From Bacillota bacterium (lineage in GTDB: Bacteria > Bacillota > Bacilli > Alicyclobacillales > SLC66): a DNA stretch of 27,749 bases. The DNA is taken from the NCBI GenBank assembly GCA_021821185.1, contig JAKACU010000013.1, positions 1 to 27,749 on the forward strand, written 5' to 3'. Positions within the stretch are counted from its first letter, which is position 1. Each line of letters begins with the position of its first letter. A program made the translations under genes and the position numbers. This document shows, in pieces, positions 1 to 8,736 of this stretch. The notes below the pieces were generated by a model. That model saw only the letters and a program-made list of their open reading frames with translations. It was not told the DNA's origin and made no database searches.

Positions 1-359
1 TATTTCTCCACAATGACTCCCGGCAAACCATCCGCCTCACCATAGACCGCACGACAAGCACTCGTGTCCTTCAAGAATCTTTTACGGTACGCAAAAGCCA
101 TTGCTACACGAGAGCGAAACCACTTCGCATCGACCTTTTCCAAAGCGTCATAGCTGGCGATGCGTACGGCAATTTGCGATGCCTCATGATAAAACCCCTG
201 CCCTAATACATGCCCCTGATGGTTCTTGATTTTGACGACGTCCCCTGTTTGAGGTTCTCCTTGCACAGTTTCAATCTCTGAACGATAGATCCAAGGGTGA
301 CCTGCTTCAAGACGTTTCTTGCGGTTTCTCATCAACCTGATCTCTTTTATGATCTTCAA
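1..359 (-). CDS. RlmI-type class I SAM-dependent 23S rRNA methyltransferase, N-terminal part only
   Basis: This gene runs off the left edge of the window, so only about 119 N-terminal residues are visible. They form the PUA-like domain that opens the RlmI/YwbD family of cytosine-C5 rRNA methyltransferases. The visible stretch reads KKRLEAGHPWIYRSEI, matching the family's conserved RxxxGHPW(V/I)(F/Y)xxEI segment, followed by GDVV and GQGFYH and later YGEADGLPGVIVEK, which leads into the catalytic domain. The methyltransferase fold itself is outside the window. The start is uncertain: a TTG at 359 gives the expected first strand but lies only 1 base after an AGAAAGGA site, while the ATG at 332 would shorten that strand. 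The gene is divergent from the phosphate transporter at 421. The family assignment is confident; the exact rRNA target is inferred from the family. Confidence 0.8.
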   Translation of the reverse strand, partial: MKIIKEIRLMRNRKKRLEAGHPWIYRSEIETVQGEPQTGDVVKIKNHQGHVLGQGFYHEASQIAVRIASYDALEKVDAKWFRSRVAMAFAYRKRFLKDTSACRAVYGEADGLPGVIVEK

Positions 360-420
360 ATCCTTTCTGAATTGGGGGTTGTCCGCATACGTATGTAAGA
401 AACGATAAGGAGACTGTCTT

Positions 421-1368
421 ATGAGTGCCTCACCATCATTTCTTATCTTCGCCAAATTGGTTGGCGGATTAAGCGTCTTTTTACTTGGCCTTTTCACGCT
501 ACGATCCGGACTAATCAAACTATCGTCCAAGCGCATGGAATTTTTTATCGCAACACTCGTAAAAACACCCATCCGCGGTTTGTTGACAGGTATTGTAGCC
601 ACGCTTTTTATGCAATCAAGCGCTGCCGTTACTGTGCTATCTATGGGTCTAGTCTCTGCAGGTATTCTTCGTTTTAGTGAAACCATCGCCATTATTCTTG
701 GAACGAATATCGGCAGCACCATGACGGTCGGTCTTTTGAGCCTTGGTATCGAACGCATCGGCCCATGGTTCGTTGTACTAGGCGTCTTGCTCTTCCTTTT
801 CCCAAAATTACGCGGCTACGGAATCAGTATCGTTGGATTTGGCACACTATTTGTTGGGTTTTCTCTTATCGGGCAAGCCATGCAGCCGGTTATCAGTTCC
901 GCATCCATTACAAAGTTGCTGTTACAAGCTACGTATCATCCATGGCTTGGTGTGCTTGCCGGGACTGTCGTTACAGCGATTATCACCAGCAGTTCGGCAA
1001 GCACCGCACTGACGCTGGCACTTGCCAAAAGTGGAGCGCTATCCATCATAGCCGCGATTGCTGTTGTTTTTGGCAACAATGTAGGCACGTGCATCACGGC
1101 TGTTCTTGCGAGCATCGGTGGAACCAAACCTGTACAACGAGTAGCTGCCACACACGTTTTATTGAATGTAATCGGCGCCGTCGCCTTTATGCTCTTCTTA
1201 GTCCCTTTTACGCACCTTGTCGAATCATTGTCTCAAGACACAGGCCATCAGGTAGCTATCGCACACATTCTGTTCAATGTGATTTCATCACTGGCTGCCT
1301 TGCCATTTACCAGATTGATCGCCACCATGCTTGAACACCTCATGCCGGAAAAAAGACCATTGTCTTAA
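421..1368 (+). CDS. Na+/Pi cotransporter family membrane protein (YqeW/NptA-like)
   Basis: A 315-residue polytopic membrane protein of the PF02690 Na+/phosphate cotransporter family, expected to move inorganic phosphate with sodium across the cytoplasmic membrane. The two inverted repeats are visible: the first has QSSAAVTVL near residue 65 and GTNIGST near 94, and the second has TSSSASTAL near 190 and GNNVGTC near 219. These paired QSS/SSS and N-(I/V)-G-(S/T) motifs characterise the family. There is no C-terminal PhoU-like domain, so this is the short form. The ATG follows an AAGGAG site at good distance. In Bacillus a homologue (yqeW) sits just beyond mtaB, as here, which supports orthology. 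The gene is convergent with the Nudix-DeoC gene and the two stop codons overlap by a few bases. Substrate is inferred from family. Confidence 0.85.
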   Translation: MSASPSFLIFAKLVGGLSVFLLGLFTLRSGLIKLSSKRMEFFIATLVKTPIRGLLTGIVATLFMQSSAAVTVLSMGLVSAGILRFSETIAIILGTNIGSTMTVGLLSLGIERIGPWFVVLGVLLFLFPKLRGYGISIVGFGTLFVGFSLIGQAMQPVISSASITKLLLQATYHPWLGVLAGTVVTAIITSSSASTALTLALAKSGALSIIAAIAVVFGNNVGTCITAVLASIGGTKPVQRVAATHVLLNVIGAVAFMLFLVPFTHLVESLSQDTGHQVAIAHILFNVISSLAALPFTRLIATMLEHLMPEKRPLS

Positions 1369-2468
1369 AAAGCAATAGAGGCATCCCCGTGCAAGATTCG
1401 CAAAGACCCCTGTGTAACCAGTCCCGTAGCCCCCGCAAAAAGCAATGCACGTGTTTTTTCTTTATGCAGGTGATCACCAATGACCTGGATACCTACAGCA
1501 CCGTGCAACACCTTTTTCAAGGAGGTGACCGTTTCAACACTGGCATACGGTTGCACAAAGCCGGTTGACGTATTAATCACTTGAACTCCTACTTGTTGTG
1601 CAATCTGTGCTCCTTCTTGTAACTGCCTTTCTGACAAAAGTCCAGTCTCAAGTGTTACTTTGACGTTGGCTTTATCTTGTATATTTTCCATGATTGCTGC
1701 CATCTCGTGTTCAACAGCATGAAAGTTGTCTTCGCGCAATTGCCCGATAGACACCACAATATCGATTTCTGTCGCACCATCTTCAATGGCCAGCAACGCC
1801 TGTGCTACCTTCGATGAGCTAGGCAGCGCACCCGTCGGATAGCCGATGGCAGCACAAACCTTAGTTAAAGAGCCTTGGAGAGCATCTTTGGCTATCGCTA
1901 CGTATAATGGGTGAACGCATACGCTGCCTACTTGATACTGTCTAGCTTGCCTGCACAACGTTTGAACATCTCGTTGCGTCGTACTGGCTGATAGTAACGA
2001 TAAGGTCAAGATGTCAGGACGTATCAGGCGATAATGCATCCATTCATCGATCAGACGCAAACCTCTTGCAAACACATCCACGTTATTGGGGTATCCTTCA
2101 CGTGAAATAAGGCGAGTCACCTCACTTGCGGGCACAAAACGGGCCCCCTGAACCTCTTCAAGTTGGGCTCTCACGTGACCCCCTGTTGCCTGAACGAGAT
2201 AATAAAAGGCATCCTTAGTGCCGGAAACCCCCTCACGACTTGTAAAAGCGTAAGAAACACGCGAAATAGGGCATAGTATTCGACCTTCCATTCCGGTCTC
2301 CTCATAAATTTCGCGAAGCGCCGTCTCTTCGACGAGTTCCCCTTTTTCGACATGACCTTTCGGCAATGTCACGCGACCAAAGGAATCATCAATAACCAAA
2401 ACTTCAGGCTTTCCATCGTCCGTTAGGGAAAAAACCAATCCTCCTGCGACGGCAACCGATTCTGACAT
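1365..2468 (-). CDS. Nudix hydrolase fused to a catalytically degenerate DeoC-like domain
   Basis: A single uninterrupted 367-residue frame with two domains. Residues 1-145 are a Nudix hydrolase with a perfect Nudix box from G38 to M60 (Gx5Ex7REUxEExGU; REIYEETGM is visible), so cleavage of a nucleoside diphosphate-linked compound is expected. Residues 150-360 align along their whole length with deoxyribose-5-phosphate aldolase: SVCVHPLYV (182-190), IGYPTGA (208-214), EIDIVVSIG (234-242), VKVTLETGLL (269-278) and INTSTGF (298-304). The Schiff-base lysine of the DeoC motif (V/I)KTSTGF is Asn299, the second lysine of the GVKASGG motif is Gln328, and the aspartate of the N-terminal DHT motif is Thr155. 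Asp236 and Lys270 are retained. Aldolase activity is therefore unlikely, and a binding or regulatory role is inferred. An AGGGGGGAA ribosome site supports the ATG. The gene lies 30 bases after mtaB and is probably cotranscribed with it. Confidence 0.85.
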   Translation of the reverse strand: MSESVAVAGGLVFSLTDDGKPEVLVIDDSFGRVTLPKGHVEKGELVEETALREIYEETGMEGRILCPISRVSYAFTSREGVSGTKDAFYYLVQATGGHVRAQLEEVQGARFVPASEVTRLISREGYPNNVDVFARGLRLIDEWMHYRLIRPDILTLSLLSASTTQRDVQTLCRQARQYQVGSVCVHPLYVAIAKDALQGSLTKVCAAIGYPTGALPSSSKVAQALLAIEDGATEIDIVVSIGQLREDNFHAVEHEMAAIMENIQDKANVKVTLETGLLSERQLQEGAQIAQQVGVQVINTSTGFVQPYASVETVTSLKKVLHGAVGIQVIGDHLHKEKTRALLFAGATGLVTQGSLRILHGDASIAF

Positions 2469-2498
2469 CTTATTCCCCCCTAAAACACCATCGATCTA

Positions 2499-3839
2499 TC
2501 ACATGGCATAGGCCGTTTTTTGCATCGCACCCAGACAAAGTTCTTTATCAGGATGCATAATTTGAATGGTACACACCTGTCCAAGCAACGTCTCATCGCC
2601 AGGAAACGCGACTTTCAAGTAGTTGTCCGCATGTCCGGCCACATGCTGCACATGATCAATATCGATGACTTCTTCCGCAATCACAGCTAATGGACGAGCT
2701 ACCCATTTTTTTGCATAGGCCAAGGACAATTCATCAGCTAAAGCGATCATGCGCGAAACACGTTGGTGCTTGACATCCTCAGGAATTTGATCTGTAAATT
2801 TGGCTGCCGGCGTACCTTTTCGTATCGAATAGGGAAATACATGCAAATCAGCAAACTGCTGTGCACGAACAAATTGCACGGTCGTTTCAAAAAACTCATC
2901 GGTTTCACCCGGAAATCCGACAATGATGTCACTTGTAATCGCCACTTCGGGCAATGCCTGCCGAACCTTTTGAAGCGTTTTAGCATACTCCTCGATCGTG
3001 TAGTGGCGGTTCATACGTCGCAATACCTCACTGTGGCCTGCTTGGAGTGGAATGTGCAAATGTCTGCACACTTTCTTCGATCTTGAGAGTGCGAGCAACA
3101 GATCATCAGAGATTTCCGACGCTTCTATAGAAGAGATGCGGATGCGCAAAAGGTTATCGATATTCTCCATATCGCAAAGCAAGTCCGCCAACGTATACCC
3201 TTCAAGATCTTCACCGTAACCGCCTGTGTGGATACCCGTCAAAACAATCTCCTGGTACCCTGCATCAGCTAGACGACGTGCCTGAAACAACACACTTTCA
3301 GGCTTGCGACTTCGCACAAGGCCCCTAGCGTAAGGAATGATGCAAAACGTGCAAAAATGATTGCATCCATCTTCGATTTTTAGGGATGCTCTTGTTCTAT
3401 CCATGAAAACCGGTACATCTAGATCTTCAAATTCCTTTTGCGTCAAAATGTTCGACACCGCATTGTAAGGCATCCGTTCCAAGCGTACCTTCTCCACCAT
3501 ATCGACCATCTGTGCCCGATATTGATTGCCGACAACTAAATCAACGCCCGCAATGGAGAGTACTTCCCCTGGCGCCATCTGCGCATAACAACCAGTCACA
3601 ACAACGACTGACTCCGGATTGTTGCGCGTCGCGCGACGAATCATTTGACGGGATTTACGATCCCCTTCGTGTGTGACTGTGCACGTGTTAATCACATACA
3701 CGTCTGCCTGTGCTTCAAAATCAACCTGTGTGTACCCATTTGCCTGAAATAACTGCCAGATGGCTTCCGTATCATACTGGTTCACTTTACATCCTAATGT
3801 GTGAAAAGCTACTGTACGCAAGGCTGTACTTCCTTTCAT
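2499..3839 (-). CDS. mtaB: tRNA t6A37 C2-methylthiotransferase MtaB
   Basis: A 446-residue radical-SAM methylthiotransferase that adds the 2-methylthio group to t6A37 of tRNAs reading ANN codons. The N-terminal MTTase domain shows the three cysteines that bind one iron-sulfur cluster: C17 in HTLGCKVNQ, C53 in INTCTVTHEG and C84 in VTGCYAQ. The radical-SAM CxxxCxxC motif is C159, C163 and C166 in DGCNHFCTFC. The C-terminal portion fits a TRAM domain. Length is normal for MtaB (YqeV), and the GCKVN motif separates it from MiaB and RimO. The start overlaps the rsmE stop in an ATGA arrangement, indicating translational coupling within the prmA-rsmE-mtaB operon. Confidence 0.95.
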   Translation of the reverse strand: MKGSTALRTVAFHTLGCKVNQYDTEAIWQLFQANGYTQVDFEAQADVYVINTCTVTHEGDRKSRQMIRRATRNNPESVVVVTGCYAQMAPGEVLSIAGVDLVVGNQYRAQMVDMVEKVRLERMPYNAVSNILTQKEFEDLDVPVFMDRTRASLKIEDGCNHFCTFCIIPYARGLVRSRKPESVLFQARRLADAGYQEIVLTGIHTGGYGEDLEGYTLADLLCDMENIDNLLRIRISSIEASEISDDLLLALSRSKKVCRHLHIPLQAGHSEVLRRMNRHYTIEEYAKTLQKVRQALPEVAITSDIIVGFPGETDEFFETTVQFVRAQQFADLHVFPYSIRKGTPAAKFTDQIPEDVKHQRVSRMIALADELSLAYAKKWVARPLAVIAEEVIDIDHVQHVAGHADNYLKVAFPGDETLLGQVCTIQIMHPDKELCLGAMQKTAYAM

Positions 3840-4579
3840 CCAAAAAGATCATGTAAAACGATGGCTGCTGTGACAATGCCTGCAGTTTCTGTACGCATAA
3901 TTCGCGGCCCAAGGGTTAACAAGTGAGCCCCATACTTCGTCACTAACGCAATCTCGCGCTGATCAAAACCACCTTCAGGACCGATAATGATCGCGATGGA
4001 GGAGACGTTGTTTCTCACCTTGTCAACAACTTCCTTGAGCGTCTCTAAGTCTTGGTCTTGGGCTTCATAAGGCACAAGAATTACCTTCTCTTGTGCGAGA
4101 TTGGATAGCGCATCTTCAAGCGAATCAGCATACGACACTTCCGGAATTATGCTGCGTTGCGCCTGTTCAGCAGACTCTTTGGCCATCTTTCGCCAACGTG
4201 TCAAACGTTGCTCACGTTTGTCCCACGGCACGCTCCCCACCGAACGCAAAGCAGAAAAAATGGCAAGGTGGGTTACGCCCACTTCACATGCTTGGCGAAT
4301 GATCCCGTCAATCTTCTCACCTTTTGGCAAACCTTGTAAAAGGGTAATCGCGATCGGTGGTTCCGCATTCTTGTCGATCAATTCAAGCGCACAGGCTTCA
4401 ACTGCATCTTTGCCAATCGCCGAGATCTGTGCGTGCCACACCTGACCATTAGCCACAATTTGAATGGATTGCATGGGCTTCATGCGCATAACGCGAACGA
4501 TATGGTGAAAATCTTCTCCGACGATCGTTATCTTTTGACCTGCGCAAAGCCACGTATCTTTTACAAAGTAGCGTTGCAT
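3836..4579 (-). CDS. rsmE: 16S rRNA m3U1498 methyltransferase RsmE
   Basis: A 247-residue SPOUT-family methyltransferase that methylates N3 of U1498 in 16S rRNA within the assembled 30S subunit. The N-terminal PUA-like domain contains HHIVRVMRM near residues 25-33. The C-terminal trefoil-knot domain carries the cofactor loops IIGPEGGFDQREI (about 197-209) and LGPRIMRTETAG (about 222-233), both diagnostic for RsmE. Length matches the family. The ATG follows a GGAGTAA site that overlaps the prmA stop, with 5 bases between the genes, and its stop overlaps the mtaB start. This is the middle gene of a tight rRNA/tRNA-modification operon. Confidence 0.95.
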   Translation of the reverse strand: MQRYFVKDTWLCAGQKITIVGEDFHHIVRVMRMKPMQSIQIVANGQVWHAQISAIGKDAVEACALELIDKNAEPPIAITLLQGLPKGEKIDGIIRQACEVGVTHLAIFSALRSVGSVPWDKREQRLTRWRKMAKESAEQAQRSIIPEVSYADSLEDALSNLAQEKVILVPYEAQDQDLETLKEVVDKVRNNVSSIAIIIGPEGGFDQREIALVTKYGAHLLTLGPRIMRTETAGIVTAAIVLHDLFG

Positions 4580-4584
4580 ATAGG

Positions 4585-5547
4585 TTACTCCTTTACGCGG
4601 CCGATAAGGGCCACCCAGTCATGGTCCTGCCACACTTGTATGTCAGAAAAACCGTGCTCGGACATCGCTTGCATGGCTTCTTGTGCCTGTGAAGCAACGA
4701 TACCCGATGCAATCAGACACCCGCCTTGTTTTAAGACCGACGTGATATCCGGCAACAATTTTTTTACGATATCAAGCAGCAGATTGGCTGTAACCACATC
4801 AAACCTAGTTTGTGACGGAACAGCGCTAAGAAGATCAGATTGCATCACCATAACTATGTCATCCACATGGTTTATTTGGCAATTTTCTTTCGCAACATCA
4901 ACGGCAAGCGGATCCAAATCCAAAGCCAAAACATCTTGTGCACCAAATTCCGCTGCCGCAATAGCAAGCACACCAGTCCCTGTTCCAACATCAAGAACCG
5001 ACGCTGATTTTGTGACACAGGATTCTAATGCCCGCATGCAGAGCAACGTGGTTTCATGAGTACCTGTGCCAAAAGCTAGACCTGGTTCCATGATGATCGC
5101 ACATTGTCCTTCCTTACCTTGCCATGAATCAATCTCCCAAGCAGGTACGATGGCAAGGCTGTCTGTCACCTCAATTGTATGATAATAATCACGCCACGCG
5201 TGCAAATAACTATCCTCTGCTATAAACGTATGCCAAATAGCCAGACTGCCTACCAGTAACCCAGAAGTCTTTACAGCAACAAGAGCCGCTTCGATTTTTT
5301 CCTGCCAAACAGCGGCCTGCACCTCATCATTAGCATCTGCCTTAACGTAAGCATGCACAAACGCACCTTCAGGCGGAATCGTTGTGCTGGTCTCATCAAG
5401 CCACTCACCAAAAGGCGTAGTCAACCGTGCCTCCATATCTCGCACATCTTCAATCTCGATAGCATGTACTACAAGATCGTCAAGAACCGCGGAAACAGCG
5501 TCACTCGCTTCTGACGTGGTGGATACCGTGAAACGCCACAAATCCAA
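4585..5547 (-). CDS. prmA: Ribosomal protein L11 methyltransferase PrmA
   Basis: A 320-residue SAM-dependent protein methyltransferase that trimethylates ribosomal protein L11. The C-terminal Rossmann-type domain shows GLAFGTGTHETT followed by SVLDVGTGTGVLAIAA (SAM-binding motif I), LALDLDPLAV (motif II) and VTANLLLDIV (the catalytic N-(L/I)-L region). The N-terminal substrate-recognition domain is less conserved. The TTG at 5547 is preferred because an AAAGGGG site lies 8 bases upstream; the alternative TTG at 5553 is only 2 bases from that site. In Bacillus prmA directly follows dnaJ; here about 6 kb of other genes separates them, and prmA heads its own operon divergent from mnmA. Confidence 0.95.
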   Translation of the reverse strand: MDLWRFTVSTTSEASDAVSAVLDDLVVHAIEIEDVRDMEARLTTPFGEWLDETSTTIPPEGAFVHAYVKADANDEVQAAVWQEKIEAALVAVKTSGLLVGSLAIWHTFIAEDSYLHAWRDYYHTIEVTDSLAIVPAWEIDSWQGKEGQCAIIMEPGLAFGTGTHETTLLCMRALESCVTKSASVLDVGTGTGVLAIAAAEFGAQDVLALDLDPLAVDVAKENCQINHVDDIVMVMQSDLLSAVPSQTRFDVVTANLLLDIVKKLLPDITSVLKQGGCLIASGIVASQAQEAMQAMSEHGFSDIQVWQDHDWVALIGRVKE

Positions 5548-5614
5548 GACCAATACCCCTTTACCCGAACTTGTGCCCTTGTTAAAATGAGCATTTGGTT
5601 ATAGTGTAACATAG

Positions 5615-6760
<1,146 letters not shown>

Positions 6761-6770
6761 CATTAAAAAC

Positions 6771-6790
6771 GGCGTGCCAATTGGTACGCC
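6771..6790 (+). terminator. Stem-loop after mnmA, weak terminator candidate
   Basis: GGCGTGCC and GGTACGCC pair across a short AATT centre with one G-U pair, 10 bases after the mnmA stop. There is no clear T-run behind it, so it may act as an inefficient terminator or as an mRNA 3' end protector. Confidence 0.4.
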
Positions 6791-6926
6791 ATTGATGTTG
6801 AACAAGTTTTACTTGTGTGTCCGCTGAACATTCAAGTTATGGAATCATGTCCAATTTGGAAGCAGTGTTTCCCCACGATCTGTTGCAGGCATGGGAGTAC
6901 TAGATAAGGACAATTGGAGGGCTGTT
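6791..6926. other. Non-coding stretch after mnmA, no recognised gene
   Basis: No open frame with a ribosome site or family resemblance is visible here on either strand. It lies directly downstream, in minus orientation, of the truncated TnpB fragment. It could therefore be the residual 3' flank of the same element, but no element end was recognised. Confidence 0.3.
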
Positions 6927-7046
6927 TTATTTGATGTGTGATGAACTAATCGTCCAAGTATCTTGCAAGGTAAGTCGCAAATCTTCTGCTTGCTCTGGAG
7001 AAACCACGAGTTTCAGCCGAATAGTACGCATGAGTTCCAACATCAT
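6927..7046 (-). pseudogene. Truncated TnpB (IS200/IS605-type) N-terminal remnant
   Basis: A 39-codon frame whose residues 6-28 read like the start of TnpB/OrfB proteins: MRTIRLKLVVSPEQAEDLRL resembles the usual M-(K/R)-T-(I/Y)-(K/R)-L-K-L-x-P-(S/T)-x-E-Q pattern. After about 30 residues the similarity ends and a stop follows, so the RuvC domain and zinc finger are absent. Upstream, in minus orientation, is an AT-rich stretch and a GCCC-TTTC-GGGC mini-hairpin at 7132-7143, the sort of sequence found at ends of this family, though no full left end is recognised. The fragment implies that a transposable element once inserted between mnmA and the next gene. Confidence 0.5.
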
Positions 7047-7199
7047 CACCACTTTTCAGTACGTGTATTATGTAAAATTTTTACTTAAACTAAAAGAACA
7101 TACCATTCAACCCTTGTGTATAATCACACTAGCCCTTTCGGGCGCACTGCGTACTCGCCCCCGATACATGCATAAGAACCAATCGGGTTATCGTCAGAA
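7047..7199. other. AT-rich flank of the TnpB remnant, no gene seen
   Basis: This stretch has no convincing coding frame. A plus-strand frame from about 6931 through to 7221 has no ribosome site and no family character. The only structure noted is the short GCCC/GGGC hairpin at 7132-7143. It is probably element flank or decayed DNA. Confidence 0.3.
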
Positions 7200-7526
7200 T
7201 CAATCCTTTTCGAACCCATAGTCCCGTTCAACTTTAGTGACTCTGGTTTTGTACCTTAAATACCAATCAGATTTTCCAAGTTTTTGGGCGATCAAATGCC
7301 GTTCATTCTGTTTCCAGTTTTGAATAGCTTCAAGTGAATCCCAATAAGATACTGTAATACCGACACGCTCACGGGCACCTTCTATACCCAAGAATCCAGG
7401 CTGAACAATAGCGAGATTTACCATTTCCTCTGCCATTTCTGCATACCCAAGATCCCCATCAGTGCGTTCAGATGTGAAAATCACTGCATAATAAGGTGGC
7501 TTTGGTGTTTGAGCGATTTCACTCAC
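7200..7526 (-). CDS. Antibiotic biosynthesis monooxygenase (ABM)-fold small protein
   Basis: A 108-residue protein of the ferredoxin-like ABM fold. Visible features are the opening strand YYAVIFTSER, the PGFLGIEGARE segment, the SYWDSLEAIQNWKQNERH signature (strand, then helix with the conserved W and H) and the final strand near RYKTRVTKVERDYG. This pattern matches small YczJ-like Bacillota proteins annotated as antibiotic biosynthesis monooxygenases; their real substrates are mostly unknown. The GTG at 7526 is chosen because a GGGGGGA site lies 7 bases upstream and the fold begins shortly after. A longer frame extends to 7745, but that would run into the end of mntP in another frame. Function beyond the fold is not assigned. 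Confidence 0.8.
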   Translation of the reverse strand: MSEIAQTPKPPYYAVIFTSERTDGDLGYAEMAEEMVNLAIVQPGFLGIEGARERVGITVSYWDSLEAIQNWKQNERHLIAQKLGKSDWYLRYKTRVTKVERDYGFEKD

Positions 7527-7555
7527 GATGACATCCCCCCATAAAACACTAGTTA

Positions 7556-7575
7556 AGCTCTTCTTCCCAAGAGCT
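7556..7575. repeat. Inverted repeat upstream of the ABM gene
   Basis: AGCTCTT and AAGAGCT form a 7-base perfect inverted repeat with a 6-base centre, about 30 bases upstream of the ABM start in the mntP-ABM gap. It could be an operator or a small RNA hairpin; nothing identifies a regulator. Confidence 0.3.
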
Positions 7576-7657
7576 AAATAGGCAGAACCTATCCTAAATT
7601 GCATAAACATGCACAGGGTAAACCATCCCGTTCTGTAGCTCATACCCCCTATAGAAC

Positions 7658-8218
7658 TCAACGATGAACCAAGTGCACAATTGCATCGATCAATATCCAT
7701 ATACCGAGCAATCCAAGGACAATACCTGCCAACTTCTCTGCCCATTCACCAAGGAAAGGTTTCAACTTCAAACCAAACGTTAGCCCCACAAACGTAAATG
7801 TGAAAGCTTGCAATGCAATCAAAATAATCGTTAAAGCGATGGGAACACCGACGAGACCGATTGAGAAACCAACTGCCAACTCATCCAAACTAATGCTCAG
7901 AGCTGTCAGGATTAGTGTCAATCCCACTAAATCCCGTTTTAGTTTCTCTTCCTCATCTTCCTCTTCTTCAAAGAAAATGAGCCATACAGCAACCGCTAAC
8001 AGCGCAATTCCTCCGATTAGTGAAGCCCAATCCCCAATGAATTGACCTGTACCTTTACCAATTAGCAGTCCGATAAAAGGCATTAGCGCTTCTGCACATG
8101 CAAACGTAATAGCAATCTTGACTTTCCCTTTGGTTTGAACGAAACCTAGCGACATGGACATCATGAGCGTATCCATACCGAGTGATAAAATCAGTGCAAT
8201 CATTTTTAAAACGACCAA
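7658..8218 (-). CDS. mntP: MntP-type manganese efflux pump (DUF204 family)
   Basis: A 186-residue, roughly six-helix membrane protein built of two MntP repeats, expected to export Mn2+ from the cytoplasm. The first repeat has the acidic site in SLGMDTLMMSMSLG and a conserved glutamate in CAEALMPFIG. The second repeat has SISLDELAVGFSIG. These match the Asp/Glu positions of E. coli MntP (MDAFAAS, VETLTPLIG, SLDAMAVG). A very acidic loop (EEEEDEEE) joins the halves on the likely cytoplasmic side. The TTG at 8218 is preferred since GGAGG lies 6 bases upstream; an internal ATG at 8203 lacks a good site. No yybP-ykoY riboswitch was seen upstream. An MntR gene at the far end of the window is a plausible regulator, by inference only. 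Confidence 0.8.
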   Translation of the reverse strand: MVVLKMIALILSLGMDTLMMSMSLGFVQTKGKVKIAITFACAEALMPFIGLLIGKGTGQFIGDWASLIGGIALLAVAVWLIFFEEEEDEEEKLKRDLVGLTLILTALSISLDELAVGFSIGLVGVPIALTIILIALQAFTFTFVGLTFGLKLKPFLGEWAEKLAGIVLGLLGIWILIDAIVHLVHR

Positions 8219-8327
8219 AGCAATCCTCCATCTGTTCCTTCTTTTCCATCTAACATTCAAAACCTCATCTGTAATCTATCATTATTCCTGCGTTCTCGCT
8301 CTCGATGCTATTAATCATTTCGGCCCT

Positions 8328-8462
8328 TTAACGCAATAAGTATGGCATACGAAACAGGTTCTTTGCTAAAGGTATCATCACGATTTGCCGAAACTTGAGC
8401 ATCTCAATCAAATGCAATTCAAGATCATTGGTTAATCGAAAGCACTCTTGGTCTTCTACCCC
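8328..8462 (-). pseudogene. C-terminal remnant resembling Rpn-family PD-(D/E)XK nuclease/transposase
   Basis: About 44 codons are open in the minus strand and read ECFRLTNDLELHLIEMLKF near their start. This resembles the conserved L-(T/S)-D-x-L-E-(I/L)-H-x-(L/I)-E-L-x-K segment of Rpn (YhgA-like, recombination-promoting nuclease) proteins. The catalytic PD-(D/E)XK core, which would lie upstream, is not recognisable and the frame is interrupted there, so this is at most a degraded fragment. It sits in a gene-poor stretch between mntP and the ABC cassette. The identification rests on one motif and is tentative. Confidence 0.4.
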
Positions 8463-8675
8463 GGTTCTTCGGGATGAATAAGAGCGATCGCTTCGTCACA
8501 TGGAAAGTGACGACGAGGTATACCCCATCCTAATGAAATGCCTCGGTATTAGACGTTAGGATGGACCTCTCGCTGGTCTATTGAATGAGGATCTATTGGG
8601 TGGTGTCCTGAAATCTTAATGGAAACCTGACTGCGGTATTGGTTGTATCTGAATGGTCTTTTATCTTGCTAAAAT
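8463..8675. other. Gene-free stretch with one stem-loop-forming inverted repeat
   Basis: No coding frame with start signals is seen on either strand. CCATCCTAA at 8525-8533 and TTAGGATGG at 8556-8564 form a 9-base perfect inverted repeat with a 22-base loop. The remainder appears to be decayed DNA between the Rpn-like remnant and the ABC cassette terminator. Confidence 0.45.
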
Positions 8676-8714
8676 GGCGGTGGCTTTGCTATTCAAAATT
8701 TAAAAGCCACCGCC
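8676..8714 (-). terminator. Terminator of the PadR/ABC cassette
   Basis: A 12-base perfect stem (GGCGGTGGCTTT paired with AAAGCCACCGCC) with a 15-base AT-rich loop lies 23 bases past the permease stop. In minus orientation it is followed by CATTTTAG, giving a moderate U-tract. Confidence 0.75.
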
Positions 8715-8736
8715 GTCCGAATTCACATAACCGATT

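Noticed and set aside
765..1334. 189-codon open frame within the phosphate transporter
   Set aside because: It is a shifted-frame shadow, rich in C, H and R, inside a clear membrane-protein gene.
4433..5059. 208-codon plus-strand open frame opposite rsmE and prmA
   Set aside because: It covers two well-identified genes on the other strand and has no protein family character.
6931..7221. 96-codon plus-strand open frame after mnmA
   Set aside because: No ribosome site or family resemblance, and it runs antisense through the TnpB remnant into the ABM gene.
8219..8327. Possible yybP-ykoY manganese riboswitch upstream of mntP
   Set aside because: I looked for the conserved helices and loop sequences of that riboswitch on the minus strand and did not find them.
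8600..8640. Sequence around GGTGTCCTGAAATC that could be an insertion-sequence end
   Set aside because: No matching inverted partner or transposase fragment was found at a sensible distance.
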